Positions 1 through 8,934 are shown, counted from the stretch's first letter. The stretch is 36,200 bases of DNA from CAZMNF01 sp964567595 (GCA_964567595.1 CAZMNF010000019.1:1-36200); one strand, 5' to 3'. Numbers and translations: made by a program. Notes: generated by a model from the sequence alone, not told the origin.

Positions 1-1116
1 CTCCCCGGCCAGCACCCGCGCCTTGATTTGGCACTCCTCGTACTCCTCGCAGGGATCCGAGTCCCAGACGATGCCGCCCCCGACGCCGTACTCGGCGCGT
101 CCATCCCCGAGGTCGACGACGGGCGTGCGGATCGCGACGTTGAATTGGGCGCGGCGGCCGGGCGCGAGATAGCCGATCGCGCCCGTGTAGGCCCCGCGCG
201 GGTCGGCCTCCATCCCGGCAATGATCTCCATGGTCCGCGCCTTGGGCGCGCCCGTGATCGAGGCGCACGGAAAGAGCGCCTCCAGAGTCGCCTCGAACGA
301 CGCGTCGCTGTGCGATTCGACCGTCGAGGTCATCTGCAGCACCGTCGGATAGGGTTCGATCTCAAACAGGTACGGAACGCGGACCGAGGCCGTTCGGGCA
401 ATCTTGCCCATGTCGTTGCGGATCATGTCGACGATCATGGCGTTCTCGGCCCGGTTTTTGACCGACTGCTGGAGCCACTCGGCGTTCAAACGGTCCTCTG
501 AGGGCGTGTCGCCGCGCGGCGCAGTCCCCTTCATCGGCTTTGACCGCAGCCTCGCTCCGTCCATCTCGAAGAACAGCTCCGGCGAGGCGGAACAGAGCGC
601 CTGCCGATCCGTCTCCACATAAGCGGCGTAGGGGGCGTTCTGGCCGCTCACGAGCGAGCGAAAGAACGTCCAGGGGTTGCCATCGAAGTCGGCACGCAGC
701 CGCATGGTGTAGTTGACCTGATAGGTGTCGCCACGGGCAATGTGGGCCTGCACGTCCTCGATGGCCCGTCGGTAAGTCGGCCAGTCGATCGACGGGGCCC
801 AATGGACGGGCCGCTCGTCGCGATCGGGAACGGACAGCTCGGGCACGACCTCGGCGTTGTCGAACAGCCCGAACCAGACGAGCGGCACGTCGGGTCGGCC
901 GCGGACGCTGAGGGCCGGATCGAACGCGGGCGCGGCCTCGTAGGCGATGAAGCCGGCCGCCGTGTAGCCGTGGGCATCAACCGCTCGCTCGACCTCGCGC
1001 AGCGCGGGGCGCACGGCGCCAAGCTCACGGGTCCGGATGACCACCGCCGGCCGCCGGAAGTTCATCCAGGCCGTTCGATGCGGATCGTAAAGCGCGACGG
1101 TGGGTCGAAACCCCAT
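1..1116 (-). CDS. pabB: Aminodeoxychorismate synthase component I (PabB), 3' end cut by window edge
   Basis: Chorismate-aminating subunit that makes 4-amino-4-deoxychorismate for p-aminobenzoate and folate synthesis, normally with a PabA glutaminase (none seen here). 372 residues are visible and the frame runs off the left edge. Lys196 in KPMKGT is diagnostic: PabB has Lys here (PIKGT) where anthranilate synthase TrpE has Ala. Other family motifs are ARGDTYQVNYT (127-137), KNRAENAMIVDMIRND (220-235), GAPKARTMEII (289-299) and GGGIVWDSDP (346-355). The ATG is preceded by GGAGGG, which fixes the start. It begins 34 bp after the molybdoenzyme gene on the same strand, so co-transcription is likely. 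Many homologues are fused to a PabC-type lyase at the C-terminus; that part would lie outside the window, so a fusion cannot be excluded. Confidence 0.93.
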   Translation of the reverse strand, partial: MGFRPTVALYDPHRTAWMNFRRPAVVIRTRELGAVRPALREVERAVDAHGYTAAGFIAYEAAPAFDPALSVRGRPDVPLVWFGLFDNAEVVPELSVPDRDERPVHWAPSIDWPTYRRAIEDVQAHIARGDTYQVNYTMRLRADFDGNPWTFFRSLVSGQNAPYAAYVETDRQALCSASPELFFEMDGARLRSKPMKGTAPRGDTPSEDRLNAEWLQQSVKNRAENAMIVDMIRNDMGKIARTASVRVPYLFEIEPYPTVLQMTSTVESHSDASFEATLEALFPCASITGAPKARTMEIIAGMEADPRGAYTGAIGYLAPGRRAQFNVAIRTPVVDLGDGRAEYGVGGGIVWDSDPCEEYEECQIKARVLAGE

Positions 1117-1150
1117 GGCCCTCCGTTCGTCCGGCTGACATCCCGATCGG

Positions 1151-3445
1151 CTAGGACGGGATCGTTTCGCGTTGATCGTCGGCGCCTTGAGCGCTCGTCC
1201 CTTGGCCGTTCAGGCGCTCCAGCGCGACAACCGCATTGTAGTCGGGAATGCGGGCCTCGGGCGAACGCCGGTCGTAATCCAGCAGCACGTTGCCCTCGGG
1301 CCAGTGGACCTGGAGATTGCCCGGCTTGACGGGCGCAATGGCCACGACGCCCTGGTAGACGCCCTGATGGTTGCGCAGCGTGACGGGATCGCCGTTCCGG
1401 ACGCCGTAACGCTCTGCGTCGTCCTCGTTGATGAGCACGGCTTCGCGCTCCTTGCCGGTGATCTTGTCCGAGGCCGCCTGGACCATGCTGTTGAACTGTT
1501 TGCCGCGGCGGGTCGTCACCCGGAAGTGGCCCTCGGGGACGTCGGGCGTCGGCAACGGGACGGCGTCGAAGTGGGCCTTGCCGTCGTGGGTCTTGAACGT
1601 CCAGTTTGCGCACAGGTGGGCCCCGCCGTACTGGAAGACGTCCCCTTCCTGCTGCAGGTGCTGGATCCCGTCGTACATCGGGACCGCCTGGGCGATCTCC
1701 TCGCGGATCTCGGCCGTATCCTTGAACGTCAGCTTCTCGGCCAGGTCGGGCCGGGCCCGGCGCGCCACCTCGAGGAAAACCTCCCACTCAGGGCGGACCT
1801 CGCCCGGGCGGGGACCGGGAATCTCTGGGCTGAACATGACGCGGCGCTCGGTGCTCGTCTGCGTCACGCCGCCGGAGATCTCGTAGCGCGTGGCAGCGGG
1901 GAGGAGAATGACGTCCTCGCTCGGCTCGACGAACATTTGCGGGTTGAGCATGATGTCCATGTGCACCCGCAACGGCACGTTCTTCAACGCTCGCTCCACA
2001 TAGTCGCGCTCAGCGAGGACATCGAGAAAGTTGCCGCCGGCGGCAAAGAGCAGCTCCATGTTGCCGTCGTGGGCGGCGTCGATCATGTCCGTGGCGGTCA
2101 GGCCCGGCTCGGGGCTCACCTCGAAGCCGTAGAAGTCGCTGAATGTCCGCGCGCTCTCTTCGCTGACGGGGACGCCACCGGGGAACGCCGTCGAGTAGCA
2201 GCCCATCTCGGCGCCGCCTTGGACGCCGGAGTGCCCACGAATCGGCATCAGGCCGCAGTTGTCCCGGCCGACGAAGCCCTTGGTCAGCCCGAGGTTGATG
2301 ATGGCCTGGACGTTGTTCTCGCCGTGCTCGTGCTGCGAGATGCCCATGGACCAGACGAGGACGGCCGTCTCCGCCTCGCCAACGGTCTGGCCGAACGCGC
2401 GCATCTCGTCCTCCGACGTGCCGCTCAGCCGTTCCAGCTCCGACCAGGGCTGATCGTCCAACGAACGTTCCAACTCGTCGAATCCGTCGGTGTAATTGTC
2501 GATGAAGTTCCGATCGACGAGGTTGTGCTCGATCATGTGCTTGATCGCCCCGTTGATGAACGCGATGTCGCCGCCGACGTTGACCAGATTGAAGCGATCG
2601 GCGATCTGGGTGCCGAACAGCGCGCTTTCCGGATTGGACGGCACCCAGTACTTGTCCATGCCCGGCTCCCGATAGGGGTTCACGACCTCGATCCGCGTCC
2701 CTTCCTTTTTGGCATAGTGGATGTACTTCGTCGCCACGGGCTGGTTGTTCGCCACGTTGCTGCCGAAAAACACCACCAGGTCGGAGCCGATCCAGTCGCT
2801 GTAGGAACACGTCGTCGCGCCCGCGCCGATCGATCGCTTGAGGCCGCCGGTGCTTGGCGAATGGCAGATGCGGGCGGCGTTGTCCACGGAGTTGGTCCCC
2901 AACGCTCTAACGGCCTTCTGGGCGCCGTAGTAGGATTCGTTCACCATGCCGCGACTGGTGAGGTAGAACCCGAGCCGGTCCGGCGTCGTGTTGCGGATGC
3001 GCTCGGCGATCGCATCGAGGGCATCGTCCCAACTGATTCGCTGGAACCCCCTATCGCCCTTGCGCCGGATCATGGGGTAGGGCAACCGCCCCATCTGGCG
3101 CAGGTCCCGGGCGCGCCGGTCCTTCAGGTCGGAGACGTCGCTCAGCTCGGAGGTATCGAGCGCCGGCATCGTGTTGAGCCGCAACAGCCGCAGGCGAATG
3201 TTGCAGAGGTGGACGCCTTCCAGGGTCCAGTCCTTCATGCCCGTCGTCCCGAGCGCGCAGCCGTCGCACACGCCACGGTCGAGCACGCGCCAGGCGTAGC
3301 GCAAGTTGTCGCGGTTCTCCCAGATCGCGCGGAAGACTTCCGCGAAATTGTTGGGGCGCTGTTCGCCGATACCGAACGGCTTCAGGCTTGCCCAGTTGGA
3401 GGGTGTCCACCGGAGGGGATTGAGACCTTTCAGCAGGTTCCGCAT
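1151..3445 (-). CDS. FdhF/YdeP-family molybdopterin oxidoreductase alpha subunit (formate dehydrogenase-like)
   Basis: 764-residue cytosolic Mo/W-bisPGD oxidoreductase with no Tat signal. It begins with Cys60-x2-Cys63 (GVCDGCALG) and Cys81 (HLCN), a cluster-binding region with only three obvious ligands. Cys194 in RICHSPSTGGL sits where FdhF carries its Sec/Cys molybdenum ligand. The molybdopterin-binding core follows (IGSDLVVFFGSN, GLMPIRGHSGVQGG), then a C-terminal dinucleotide-binding domain (GDPVTLRNHQG). I start at ATG 3445 because AAGGAGG lies 8 nt upstream; a TTG at 3451 is only 2 nt from that site. It lies between metF-like and pabB genes, opposite fhs, which suggests formate or another C1 substrate. 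YdeP relatives have uncertain reactions, so formate dehydrogenase activity is an inference. No electron-transfer subunit is adjacent. Confidence 0.85.
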   Translation of the reverse strand: MRNLLKGLNPLRWTPSNWASLKPFGIGEQRPNNFAEVFRAIWENRDNLRYAWRVLDRGVCDGCALGTTGMKDWTLEGVHLCNIRLRLLRLNTMPALDTSELSDVSDLKDRRARDLRQMGRLPYPMIRRKGDRGFQRISWDDALDAIAERIRNTTPDRLGFYLTSRGMVNESYYGAQKAVRALGTNSVDNAARICHSPSTGGLKRSIGAGATTCSYSDWIGSDLVVFFGSNVANNQPVATKYIHYAKKEGTRIEVVNPYREPGMDKYWVPSNPESALFGTQIADRFNLVNVGGDIAFINGAIKHMIEHNLVDRNFIDNYTDGFDELERSLDDQPWSELERLSGTSEDEMRAFGQTVGEAETAVLVWSMGISQHEHGENNVQAIINLGLTKGFVGRDNCGLMPIRGHSGVQGGAEMGCYSTAFPGGVPVSEESARTFSDFYGFEVSPEPGLTATDMIDAAHDGNMELLFAAGGNFLDVLAERDYVERALKNVPLRVHMDIMLNPQMFVEPSEDVILLPAATRYEISGGVTQTSTERRVMFSPEIPGPRPGEVRPEWEVFLEVARRARPDLAEKLTFKDTAEIREEIAQAVPMYDGIQHLQQEGDVFQYGGAHLCANWTFKTHDGKAHFDAVPLPTPDVPEGHFRVTTRRGKQFNSMVQAASDKITGKEREAVLINEDDAERYGVRNGDPVTLRNHQGVYQGVVAIAPVKPGNLQVHWPEGNVLLDYDRRSPEARIPDYNAVVALERLNGQGTSAQGADDQRETIPS

Positions 3446-3519
3446 CTGCAAGTCCTCCTTTTCCTCACCGCGGCCCGTTCATTGTCTTGGGGGATGCGAT
3501 TCCGAAGAGTGTATCGGTC

Positions 3520-4284
3520 CTATCGCTTTTGATCCACCCCGTCCGTCAGCGCCTGCAGCCATGGGGTGCTCCGCACCCACGCGTCCGTCGTCTTGATCGC
3601 ATTGAACGTGTAAATATGGAACCCGTCCACGTGCTCGTAGACCTCCTCCATGAGCGGCGTCGGGTCGTAACGCTGGACCATTTTGGCCACGTCGCGAGTG
3701 GACATCTTCTTGATAAAGCCCAGCGAGGCGTTGACGCCACAGCGCATGGCGAACTGCGTCAGCTTCGGGACGCTGATCGGGGGCGCGATGCCGCAATGAA
3801 TCGGCAGGGTAATGCCCTTGTCCCGGATGCGCGTTACCCACTCGACAACGGCCTCCGGGTCGAACGCCATCTGCGTCGCGGCGTACGTCGCGCCCAGCTC
3901 CTGTTTCTCCAGCAGGACGTCATCGCCGAACGCCGGGTCGGGATACGAGGGATGCCCTTCCGGATACGCGGCAACGCCGATGGACGAACAATGCGAAAAA
4001 TGGGGAATCAGATCTGCGGCCCGCTCGTACGGCCCCACCGGATCGAGGTCGCCGCCGATGAGGAAGACGTGGTCGCGGATCGTGGTCGCCAGCTTGCGGA
4101 GATGATCCTCGCTCTCAACAAGCGCCGCGGAGATGTGGGGCGTGTGCCGCTTGTCCAATTGCTGATACGTCCGGAGAGTTGGCTCGAGGGAGTCTTGGGT
4201 AGCCGTGATCGTCAGTGTCCAGTCTTTGGAGATGTTCTCAAGCTGTAGCTTAGAACTGGGGAAGATCTCGAAGGTCGCCTCCAT
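3520..4284 (-). CDS. metF: Methylenetetrahydrofolate reductase, short form
   Basis: 254-residue MetF/MTHFR-type TIM barrel that would reduce 5,10-methylene-THF to 5-methyl-THF. Conserved marks are FEIFPS (5-10; Glu6 matches the catalytic Glu of E. coli MetF FEFFPP), GGDLDP with Asp79 at the flavin-contacting RGD position, YPEGHP (107-112) and TQMAFD (137-142). It is clearly shorter than the roughly 295-residue E. coli enzyme and has a shortened N-terminus, recalling the small non-canonical MTHFRs of mycobacteria. Whether it binds FAD therefore needs testing. AGGGAGG 6 nt before the ATG sets the start. It is the first gene of a minus-strand unit (metF-like, molybdoenzyme, pabB) divergent from fhs. 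The family assignment is solid; the exact electron donor is not visible. Confidence 0.85.
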   Translation of the reverse strand: MEATFEIFPSSKLQLENISKDWTLTITATQDSLEPTLRTYQQLDKRHTPHISAALVESEDHLRKLATTIRDHVFLIGGDLDPVGPYERAADLIPHFSHCSSIGVAAYPEGHPSYPDPAFGDDVLLEKQELGATYAATQMAFDPEAVVEWVTRIRDKGITLPIHCGIAPPISVPKLTQFAMRCGVNASLGFIKKMSTRDVAKMVQRYDPTPLMEEVYEHVDGFHIYTFNAIKTTDAWVRSTPWLQALTDGVDQKR

Positions 4285-4336
4285 TCGGGCCTCCCTTGGC
4301 GCGTCGGACCGTTTGAGCCGCTACGAGCGGGCTGGC

Positions 4337-4346
4337 TTGACGTCAA
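4337..4346. promoter_or_regulatory. Perfect 10-bp palindrome in the metF/fhs divergent region
   Basis: TTGACGTCAA is its own reverse complement. It lies close to the predicted start point of the minus-strand metF promoter (4352-4380), where a repressor could act. It could equally be a chance -35-like sequence; a single 10-bp palindrome is weak evidence. Confidence 0.3.
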
Positions 4347-4351
4347 ACGGG

Positions 4352-4380
4352 AGCGTACCGCAGGGCCGACACTGGTGCAA
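4352..4380 (-). promoter_or_regulatory. Candidate sigma70 promoter for metF-like operon
   Basis: On the minus strand, TTGCAC (4380-4375), a 17-bp spacer and TACGCT (4357-4352) have the three most conserved -10 positions (T1, A2, T6). The start point would fall near 4345, leaving a leader of about 60 nt before the metF ATG. Confidence 0.4.
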
Positions 4381-4390
4381 ACCGGGGCAT

Positions 4391-4420
4391 TTGACGCCGA
4401 TTGGTCCGACATGATACCTC
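4391..4420 (+). promoter_or_regulatory. Weak candidate promoter for fhs
   Basis: TTGACG (4391-4396) is a good -35, but the -10 is poor: TACCTC at an 18-bp spacing or GATACC at 16. It lies about 50 nt before the fhs start and is the best plus-strand candidate in the divergent gap. Confidence 0.3.
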
Positions 4421-4466
4421 AGAGGGATCTCCATCATCGTGACCTTTGGTAAGGAGGGAACCGATC

Positions 4467-6149
4467 GTGCCATCGGACATCGACATCGCCCAATCGATCG
4501 AGCTGGATCCCATCTGGGATATCGCCCAGAAAGCCGGGCTGGACCGCAACGAACTGGAGCCCTACGGCGACTACAAAGCGAAGGTGAAGCTGAGCGCGCT
4601 AGACCGGCTTGAGAACGAGCCGGACGGGCGACTCGTCATGGTTACGGGCATGACGCCGACGCCGCTGGGCGAGGGCAAGACGGTCACGACGGTCGGCCTC
4701 GGCCAGGCGTTCAATCACATCGGCACGAACGCGATCACGGCCGTCCGAGAACCGTCAATGGGCCCCGTGTTCGGCATCAAGGGCGGAGCAGCCGGAGGCG
4801 GGCATTCCCAAGTGCTGCCCATGGAGGACATCAATCTCCATTTCACGGGCGACATGCACGCGATCACGTCCGCCCACAGCCTCCTGTCCGCCATGCTGGA
4901 CGCCCACATCAAGCACGGCAACGAGCTGGCGATCGACACGACCCAGATCGTGTGGAAACGGGCGGTCGACATGAACGACCGCGCGCTGCGCAACGTCGTC
5001 GTCGGCCTGGGCGGCAAGGCCCACGGCGTGCCCCGTGAGGACGGCTACATGATCACCGTCGCCTCGGAGATCATGGCGATCCTCTGCTTGGCGCGGGACC
5101 TCGGCGATCTGAAAGAGCGTCTCGGCCGCATCATCGTGGCGTACAACCGGGACGGCCAGCCCGTCACCGCCGCCGATCTCGACGCCCACGGCGCCATGAC
5201 GGCGCTCCTCCGTGACGCGGTCAAGCCGAACCTGGTCCAGACGATCGAGGGGACGCCGGCGTTCGTCCACGGCGGCCCGTTCGCCAACATCGCCCACGGC
5301 CACAACACGCTCATCGCCGATCGGATGGGGCTCAAGCTGGGCGACGTGCTCGTGACCGAAACGGGCTTCGGCGCGGACCTGGGCGCGGAGAAGTTTTACA
5401 ACATCGTCTGCCGGCTCGGCGGCCTCAAGCCGGACACGACGGTCATTGTGGCCACGGTGCGAGCGCTCAAGATGCACGGTTACAACATGTGGCCCGTTGA
5501 GCTGGAGGACCTCAAGTCGGAGAACGTCGACGCCGTCGAAAAGGGCTTCGCCAACCTCGACAAGCACATCGACAACCTGCGGCAGTTCGGCGTCCCCGTC
5601 GTCGTCGCCATCAACCGGTATCCCCAAGACACCGATGCCGAGATCGATGCTGTAATGAAGCACTGCGAGTCGCGCGGCGTGCGCGCCGACGTCTCCAACG
5701 TCTGGGCCGACGGCGGCGCTGGCGGCGCGGATCTCGCGGAGAAGGTCCTCCAGACCATGGACGAGGAGCCGGCCGACTATGGGCCGATCTACGACGTCCA
5801 ACACGCCATCCCGGACAAGATCGAGGCCATCGCCAAAAACATCTACGGCGCCGACGGCGTCCAGTTTGTCGGGCGGGCCAACAAGGACATCCAACGGTTG
5901 GAGGAGCTCGGCCTGGACAAGACGCCCGTCTGCATGGCCAAGACGTTCCATTCGCTCAGCGACCGCAACGAACTGAGAGGGGCGCCCTCAGGTTGGACGC
6001 TCAGCGTCAAGCAGGTCTATCCCTCAGCAGGCGCCGGCTTCTGCGTGGCGCTGTCGGGAGATGTCTTGACGATGCCCGGGCTATCGAAGCGCCCCTCGGC
6101 TGTGGACATCGACGTCGACGAGCGGGGCCAAGTGACCGGGTTGTTTTAG
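4467..6149 (+). CDS. fhs: Formate--tetrahydrofolate ligase
   Basis: Cytosolic ATP-dependent ligase that joins formate to THF, giving 10-formyl-THF. The 560-residue length is normal for the family. The P-loop TPTPLGEGKT is at 63-72 (family form TPTPAGEGKTT), followed by EPSMGPVFGIKGGAAGGGHSQVLP, split here as EPSMGPVFGIKGGA and GGGHSQVLP. Other family stretches are GDMHAITSAHSLLSA and GFGADLGAEKF. I start at GTG 4467 because AAGGAGGG ends 8 nt before it; an upstream in-frame TTG at 4446 overlaps that site and adds residues not expected in the family. It is divergent from the metF-like/molybdoenzyme/pabB unit, so one intergenic region may control both formate activation and methyl-THF formation. 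No folD or CO dehydrogenase gene is visible. Confidence 0.96.
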   Translation: MPSDIDIAQSIELDPIWDIAQKAGLDRNELEPYGDYKAKVKLSALDRLENEPDGRLVMVTGMTPTPLGEGKTVTTVGLGQAFNHIGTNAITAVREPSMGPVFGIKGGAAGGGHSQVLPMEDINLHFTGDMHAITSAHSLLSAMLDAHIKHGNELAIDTTQIVWKRAVDMNDRALRNVVVGLGGKAHGVPREDGYMITVASEIMAILCLARDLGDLKERLGRIIVAYNRDGQPVTAADLDAHGAMTALLRDAVKPNLVQTIEGTPAFVHGGPFANIAHGHNTLIADRMGLKLGDVLVTETGFGADLGAEKFYNIVCRLGGLKPDTTVIVATVRALKMHGYNMWPVELEDLKSENVDAVEKGFANLDKHIDNLRQFGVPVVVAINRYPQDTDAEIDAVMKHCESRGVRADVSNVWADGGAGGADLAEKVLQTMDEEPADYGPIYDVQHAIPDKIEAIAKNIYGADGVQFVGRANKDIQRLEELGLDKTPVCMAKTFHSLSDRNELRGAPSGWTLSVKQVYPSAGAGFCVALSGDVLTMPGLSKRPSAVDIDVDERGQVTGLF

Positions 6150-6185
6150 GCCGAGAGTTCGCCAGCCTCAATCCAGAAACGGAGA

Positions 6186-6220
6186 GAGCGGGCGTCGAGT
6201 CAATAGCTCGGCGCCCGCTC
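6186..6220. terminator. Strong hairpin between convergent fhs and beta-helix genes
   Basis: Arms 6186-6199 and 6207-6220 pair over 14 bp with one G-T wobble and a 7-nt loop. It lies 36 nt after the fhs stop and 20 nt from the stop of the opposing gene, so it probably terminates both. It lacks a U-tract on either strand. Confidence 0.6.
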
Positions 6221-6240
6221 GTCATTGCCACAAGGCTCGA

Positions 6241-7502
6241 TTAATGGGGCAGACAGACCTGCCCATCGGGCAGATGGTGGAACGGATGCTCGCCCGGATT
6301 GCCTTGGCCATCGAGTTCGCCGGACGCGTTGTTGCCCGCGATCGTGTTACGAGCCTCAAAGCTAATATCCCCGTTCAGCCGGGGAATATCGCTCAACTGA
6401 ACCTTCGAGAAACAGGGATCCGCAATTCCGGTGAGGCCCCAATTGAGATTGCCCTGAACCGTGGCGTTGATCAGCGTCAGATCCGTTTCCGTCCCGAGGA
6501 GAACGCCACGATGGTTGTTCGCGATGCGACTCCGCTCAATCTGGGCCGACGCGGGCGCCGCGAAGGACGCCATCCGCGGGTTGAAGCCGAGCACAATACC
6601 GCCTCGGTCGAACGAACCGCTGGTGCGACCGTTGTGGACGATGACCGAGTCGGTCATATCGAGCTGCGCGTTCTGGGTGGCGAGGATCCCGGCTGAGTCA
6701 TGATCGCGGACAATGGTGTTCGTCAGGGAGACGTCGCCCGTGGGTTGCACCCCCCATGCCCCGTTGTTTCGAACCTCGGTGGAGAGCACCTCGAGCTGGG
6801 CCCCCGAGAGGGCATCGATGCCGGAGTCCGCATTGTTGACGATCTCGGACTGCTGAACCATGGCATGGACGTTTTCGCCGATCACTCTAATTCCAGTCGC
6901 ATTCTCAGCCGATCGAATGTCGGTGGCGACCACCGTTGCCCGGCCTCCGAAGCGCCCACCCATGACCCTTATTCCGTCCGCCCTGGAGCCGACGAGATTG
7001 AGGTTCTCCAAGGCAATGAGGCGGACTTCGCGAGTGGCCTCTCCCCGCACCAGAACCACGGGTTGCATGGCGCCGCTTTCATCTTGCGTGGCCCGGATGG
7101 TGCTGCGCTCGCTGCCCATCCCGCGCAGGGTTAACGTCTGACGGATGGTAACGCTCTCCTCCCAGGTCCCGGGCTCCAGACAGATCACGTCGCCGCGTCG
7201 GGCGTCNNNNNNNNNNNNNNNNNNNNNNNNNNNNNNNNNNNNNNNNNNNNNNNNNNNNNNNNNNNNNNNNNNNNNNNNNNNNNNNNNNNNNNNNNNNNNN
7301 NNNNNNCGCTCTCCTCCCAGGTCCCGGGCTCCAGACAGATCACGTCGCCGCGTCGGGCGTCTTCGACGGCGGCCTGAATCGACTGGTCCGGCGAGAGGGT
7401 CTTCGTACAGCTTAGCGCCTGAGCGTGCCCCAACGACCCGATCGGGCCTACAGCACTCAACAGAGTCCCCAACAGGGCCACTGCCGTTAGCGCGCGATAC
7501 AT
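6241..7502 (-). CDS. Secreted right-handed beta-helix (NosD/pectate-lyase-fold) protein, interrupted by an assembly gap
   Basis: The frame starts at ATG 7502 after GGGAGGTG and encodes a signal peptide (about residues 1-28: charged MYR, then a hydrophobic stretch, cut near GHA-QA). It then has SIQAAVEDARRGDVICLEPG, the usual opening of parallel beta-helix proteins, followed by many short turns (NADSGIDALSG, NNGAWGVQPTG, RDHDSAGILATQ, NNHRGVLLGTE). The 100 Ns at 7207-7306 are flanked by the same 55 bp. Collapsing one copy joins 7502-7362 to 7206-6241 as one in-frame gene of 368 residues, so the break is artificial. No catalytic residues can be named. It is probably an exported carbohydrate-binding or repeat protein; its substrate is unknown. 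Cys pairs near both ends may form disulfides. Confidence 0.8.
7152..7361. other. Artefactual scaffold gap with 55-bp duplicated flanks
   Basis: 7152-7206 and 7307-7361 are identical over 55 bp and enclose exactly 100 Ns. This is the pattern left when two de Bruijn contigs overlapping by the k-mer length are scaffolded without merging. It is not a biological repeat: removing one copy plus the Ns restores the reading frame. Confidence 0.92.
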
Positions 7503-7598
7503 CGACTCACCTCCCGGCGCAGCTTAACATGTTGTCTTGCAACGCCCCAAGCACGAGGGTTGATTGGCATCCATCCGACATCTCACGATGAGTTCACA

Positions 7599-8738
7599 AT
7601 GCGGGTCCTGATCGCTCCAGCGCCGTTCAAAGGTAGCCTCTCGTCCGTTGCCGCCGCCGAGGCGATCGCCCGGGGCGTGCGCGCGGGCTGTCCGGACGCC
7701 GAGCTGTCGACGACACCCCTGGCCGACGGCGGCGAGGGGACGCTCCACGTTCTGCTCAACGCTCGGGACGCGACGTCCGAACGCGTCACGGTGACCGATC
7801 CGTTCGGGCGGGCCGTTGGGGCTCAGCTCGGCTGGCTTCCGGGCGACATCGCCGTCGTCGAAATGGCGCAAGCTGCCGGTTTGACGTTGATGACCGAGGA
7901 CGAGCGCGATCCGATGCGCGCCTCCAGCTTCGGCGTTGGCCAGTTGATCAAGGCCGCTCTGGACGAGGGTGCCCGGGAGATCTGGATCGGCCTGGGCGGC
8001 AGCGCCACCGCGGACGGCGGGCTCGGCATGCTCCAGGCGTTGGGAGCTAAATTGCGGGATGGAGGCGGTCGTCCCGTCTCGGAGGGCGGTCAAGGCCTTC
8101 GCGAGCTCGCCTCGGTGGACCTGTCGACGCGGGATGCGCGCCTGTCTCGAACAACCCTGAAAGCGCTCTGCGACGTGGACAGCCCCTTGTTGGGGCCCCA
8201 GGGGGCCCGACGTTACATGCCCCAAAAGGGGGCGACGCCCGAGCAAGGCGAGGCATTGGCAAGCGGCCTAGCACGCTTCGCGGACCTCGCCGAGCGCGAG
8301 CTGGCAGGCGACGTTCGGGACACGCGGGGCGCGGGGGCCGCCGGCGGACTGGGGGCGGCGCTGGCACTGCTCGGCGCGGACCTCGTCAGCGGGAGTCGGT
8401 TCGTCATGGATGCGCTCGATATCGATCACGAGTTGACATCGTGCGATCTCGTCATCACGGGCGAGGGCCAGATCGACGAACAGACCTTGGCGGGCAAGAC
8501 GATCGGCGCCCTTGCGGGTCGATGTCGGTCGTTCGGGCGTCCGCTCGTGGCGCTGTGCGGCAGCCACTCGGGCAAGCTCACTGACCTCCACGCCCAGGGG
8601 ATCGACGCCGTCTTCGCCATCGTGCCGGGGCCCGCCTCGCGCGACGCCGCGATGGCCGAAGCGGAGCGAAATCTGGCGCAGACGGGGCAGAACGTCGGTG
8701 CCTTCGTCCGTGCAATGGCGAGAGCGGTCCCACGTTAG
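7599..8738 (+). CDS. glxK: Glycerate kinase (GarK/GlxK family)
   Basis: 379-residue cytosolic kinase that phosphorylates D-glycerate, feeding glyoxylate or serine-derived carbon into glycolysis. The protein opens with MRVLIAPAPFKGSLSS and continues with PLADGGEGT (near 42-50), IGLGGSATADGGLGML (about 128-143), GAGAAGGLGAAL and ITGEGQIDEQT (about 285-295), all typical of type I glycerate kinases. The full length matches the family. I use ATG 7599, where homology begins; upstream in-frame residues from 7560 have no family character, and the site has only a weak GATGAG-like ribosome site. It stands alone between a minus-strand beta-helix gene and tRNA genes, so it is probably monocistronic. Whether the product is 2- or 3-phosphoglycerate cannot be read from sequence. 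Confidence 0.93.
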   Translation: MRVLIAPAPFKGSLSSVAAAEAIARGVRAGCPDAELSTTPLADGGEGTLHVLLNARDATSERVTVTDPFGRAVGAQLGWLPGDIAVVEMAQAAGLTLMTEDERDPMRASSFGVGQLIKAALDEGAREIWIGLGGSATADGGLGMLQALGAKLRDGGGRPVSEGGQGLRELASVDLSTRDARLSRTTLKALCDVDSPLLGPQGARRYMPQKGATPEQGEALASGLARFADLAERELAGDVRDTRGAGAAGGLGAALALLGADLVSGSRFVMDALDIDHELTSCDLVITGEGQIDEQTLAGKTIGALAGRCRSFGRPLVALCGSHSGKLTDLHAQGIDAVFAIVPGPASRDAAMAEAERNLAQTGQNVGAFVRAMARAVPR

Positions 8739-8813
8739 TCCGAGCACGGGGCGTCCAAGCACGGAACGATCCGGGCTAGCATGGCCTTGGCACGGGGCAG
8801 TGAGGAGGCGAGC

Positions 8814-8888
8814 TGGAGCGGGCGACGGGATTCGAACCCGCGACCTTCGGCATGGCAAGCCGACGCTCTACCACTGAGCTACACCCGC
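8814..8888 (-). tRNA. tRNA-Gly(GCC), CCA encoded
   Basis: Full cloverleaf on the minus strand: acceptor GCGGGTG/CGCCCGC with one G-T wobble, anticodon loop TTGCCAT, T-loop TTCGAAT, discriminator T and encoded CCA (8816-8814). It is the last of three tRNAs on this strand. Confidence 0.96.
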
Positions 8889-8934
8889 ATCTCGTTAGGG
8901 ATTGTAGAGCTCGAACGCCGAGCGGTCAAGCGGG

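Noticed and set aside
3446..3451. TTG start at 3451 for the molybdoenzyme
   Set aside because: Only 2 nt from AAGGAGG; the ATG at 3445 has 8-nt spacing.
1172..3532. 786-residue plus-strand frame opposite the molybdoenzyme gene
   Set aside because: A high-GC antisense shadow rich in Arg, Ala, Val and Gly, with no family motifs; the minus-strand gene is clear.
7152..7361. Direct repeat or mobile-element target site
   Set aside because: It brackets an N gap and restores a gene when removed, so it is an assembly artefact.
7185..7502. Short protein read through the first N gap
   Set aside because: The 100 Ns shift the frame; the correct gene is obtained by collapsing the 55-bp overlap.
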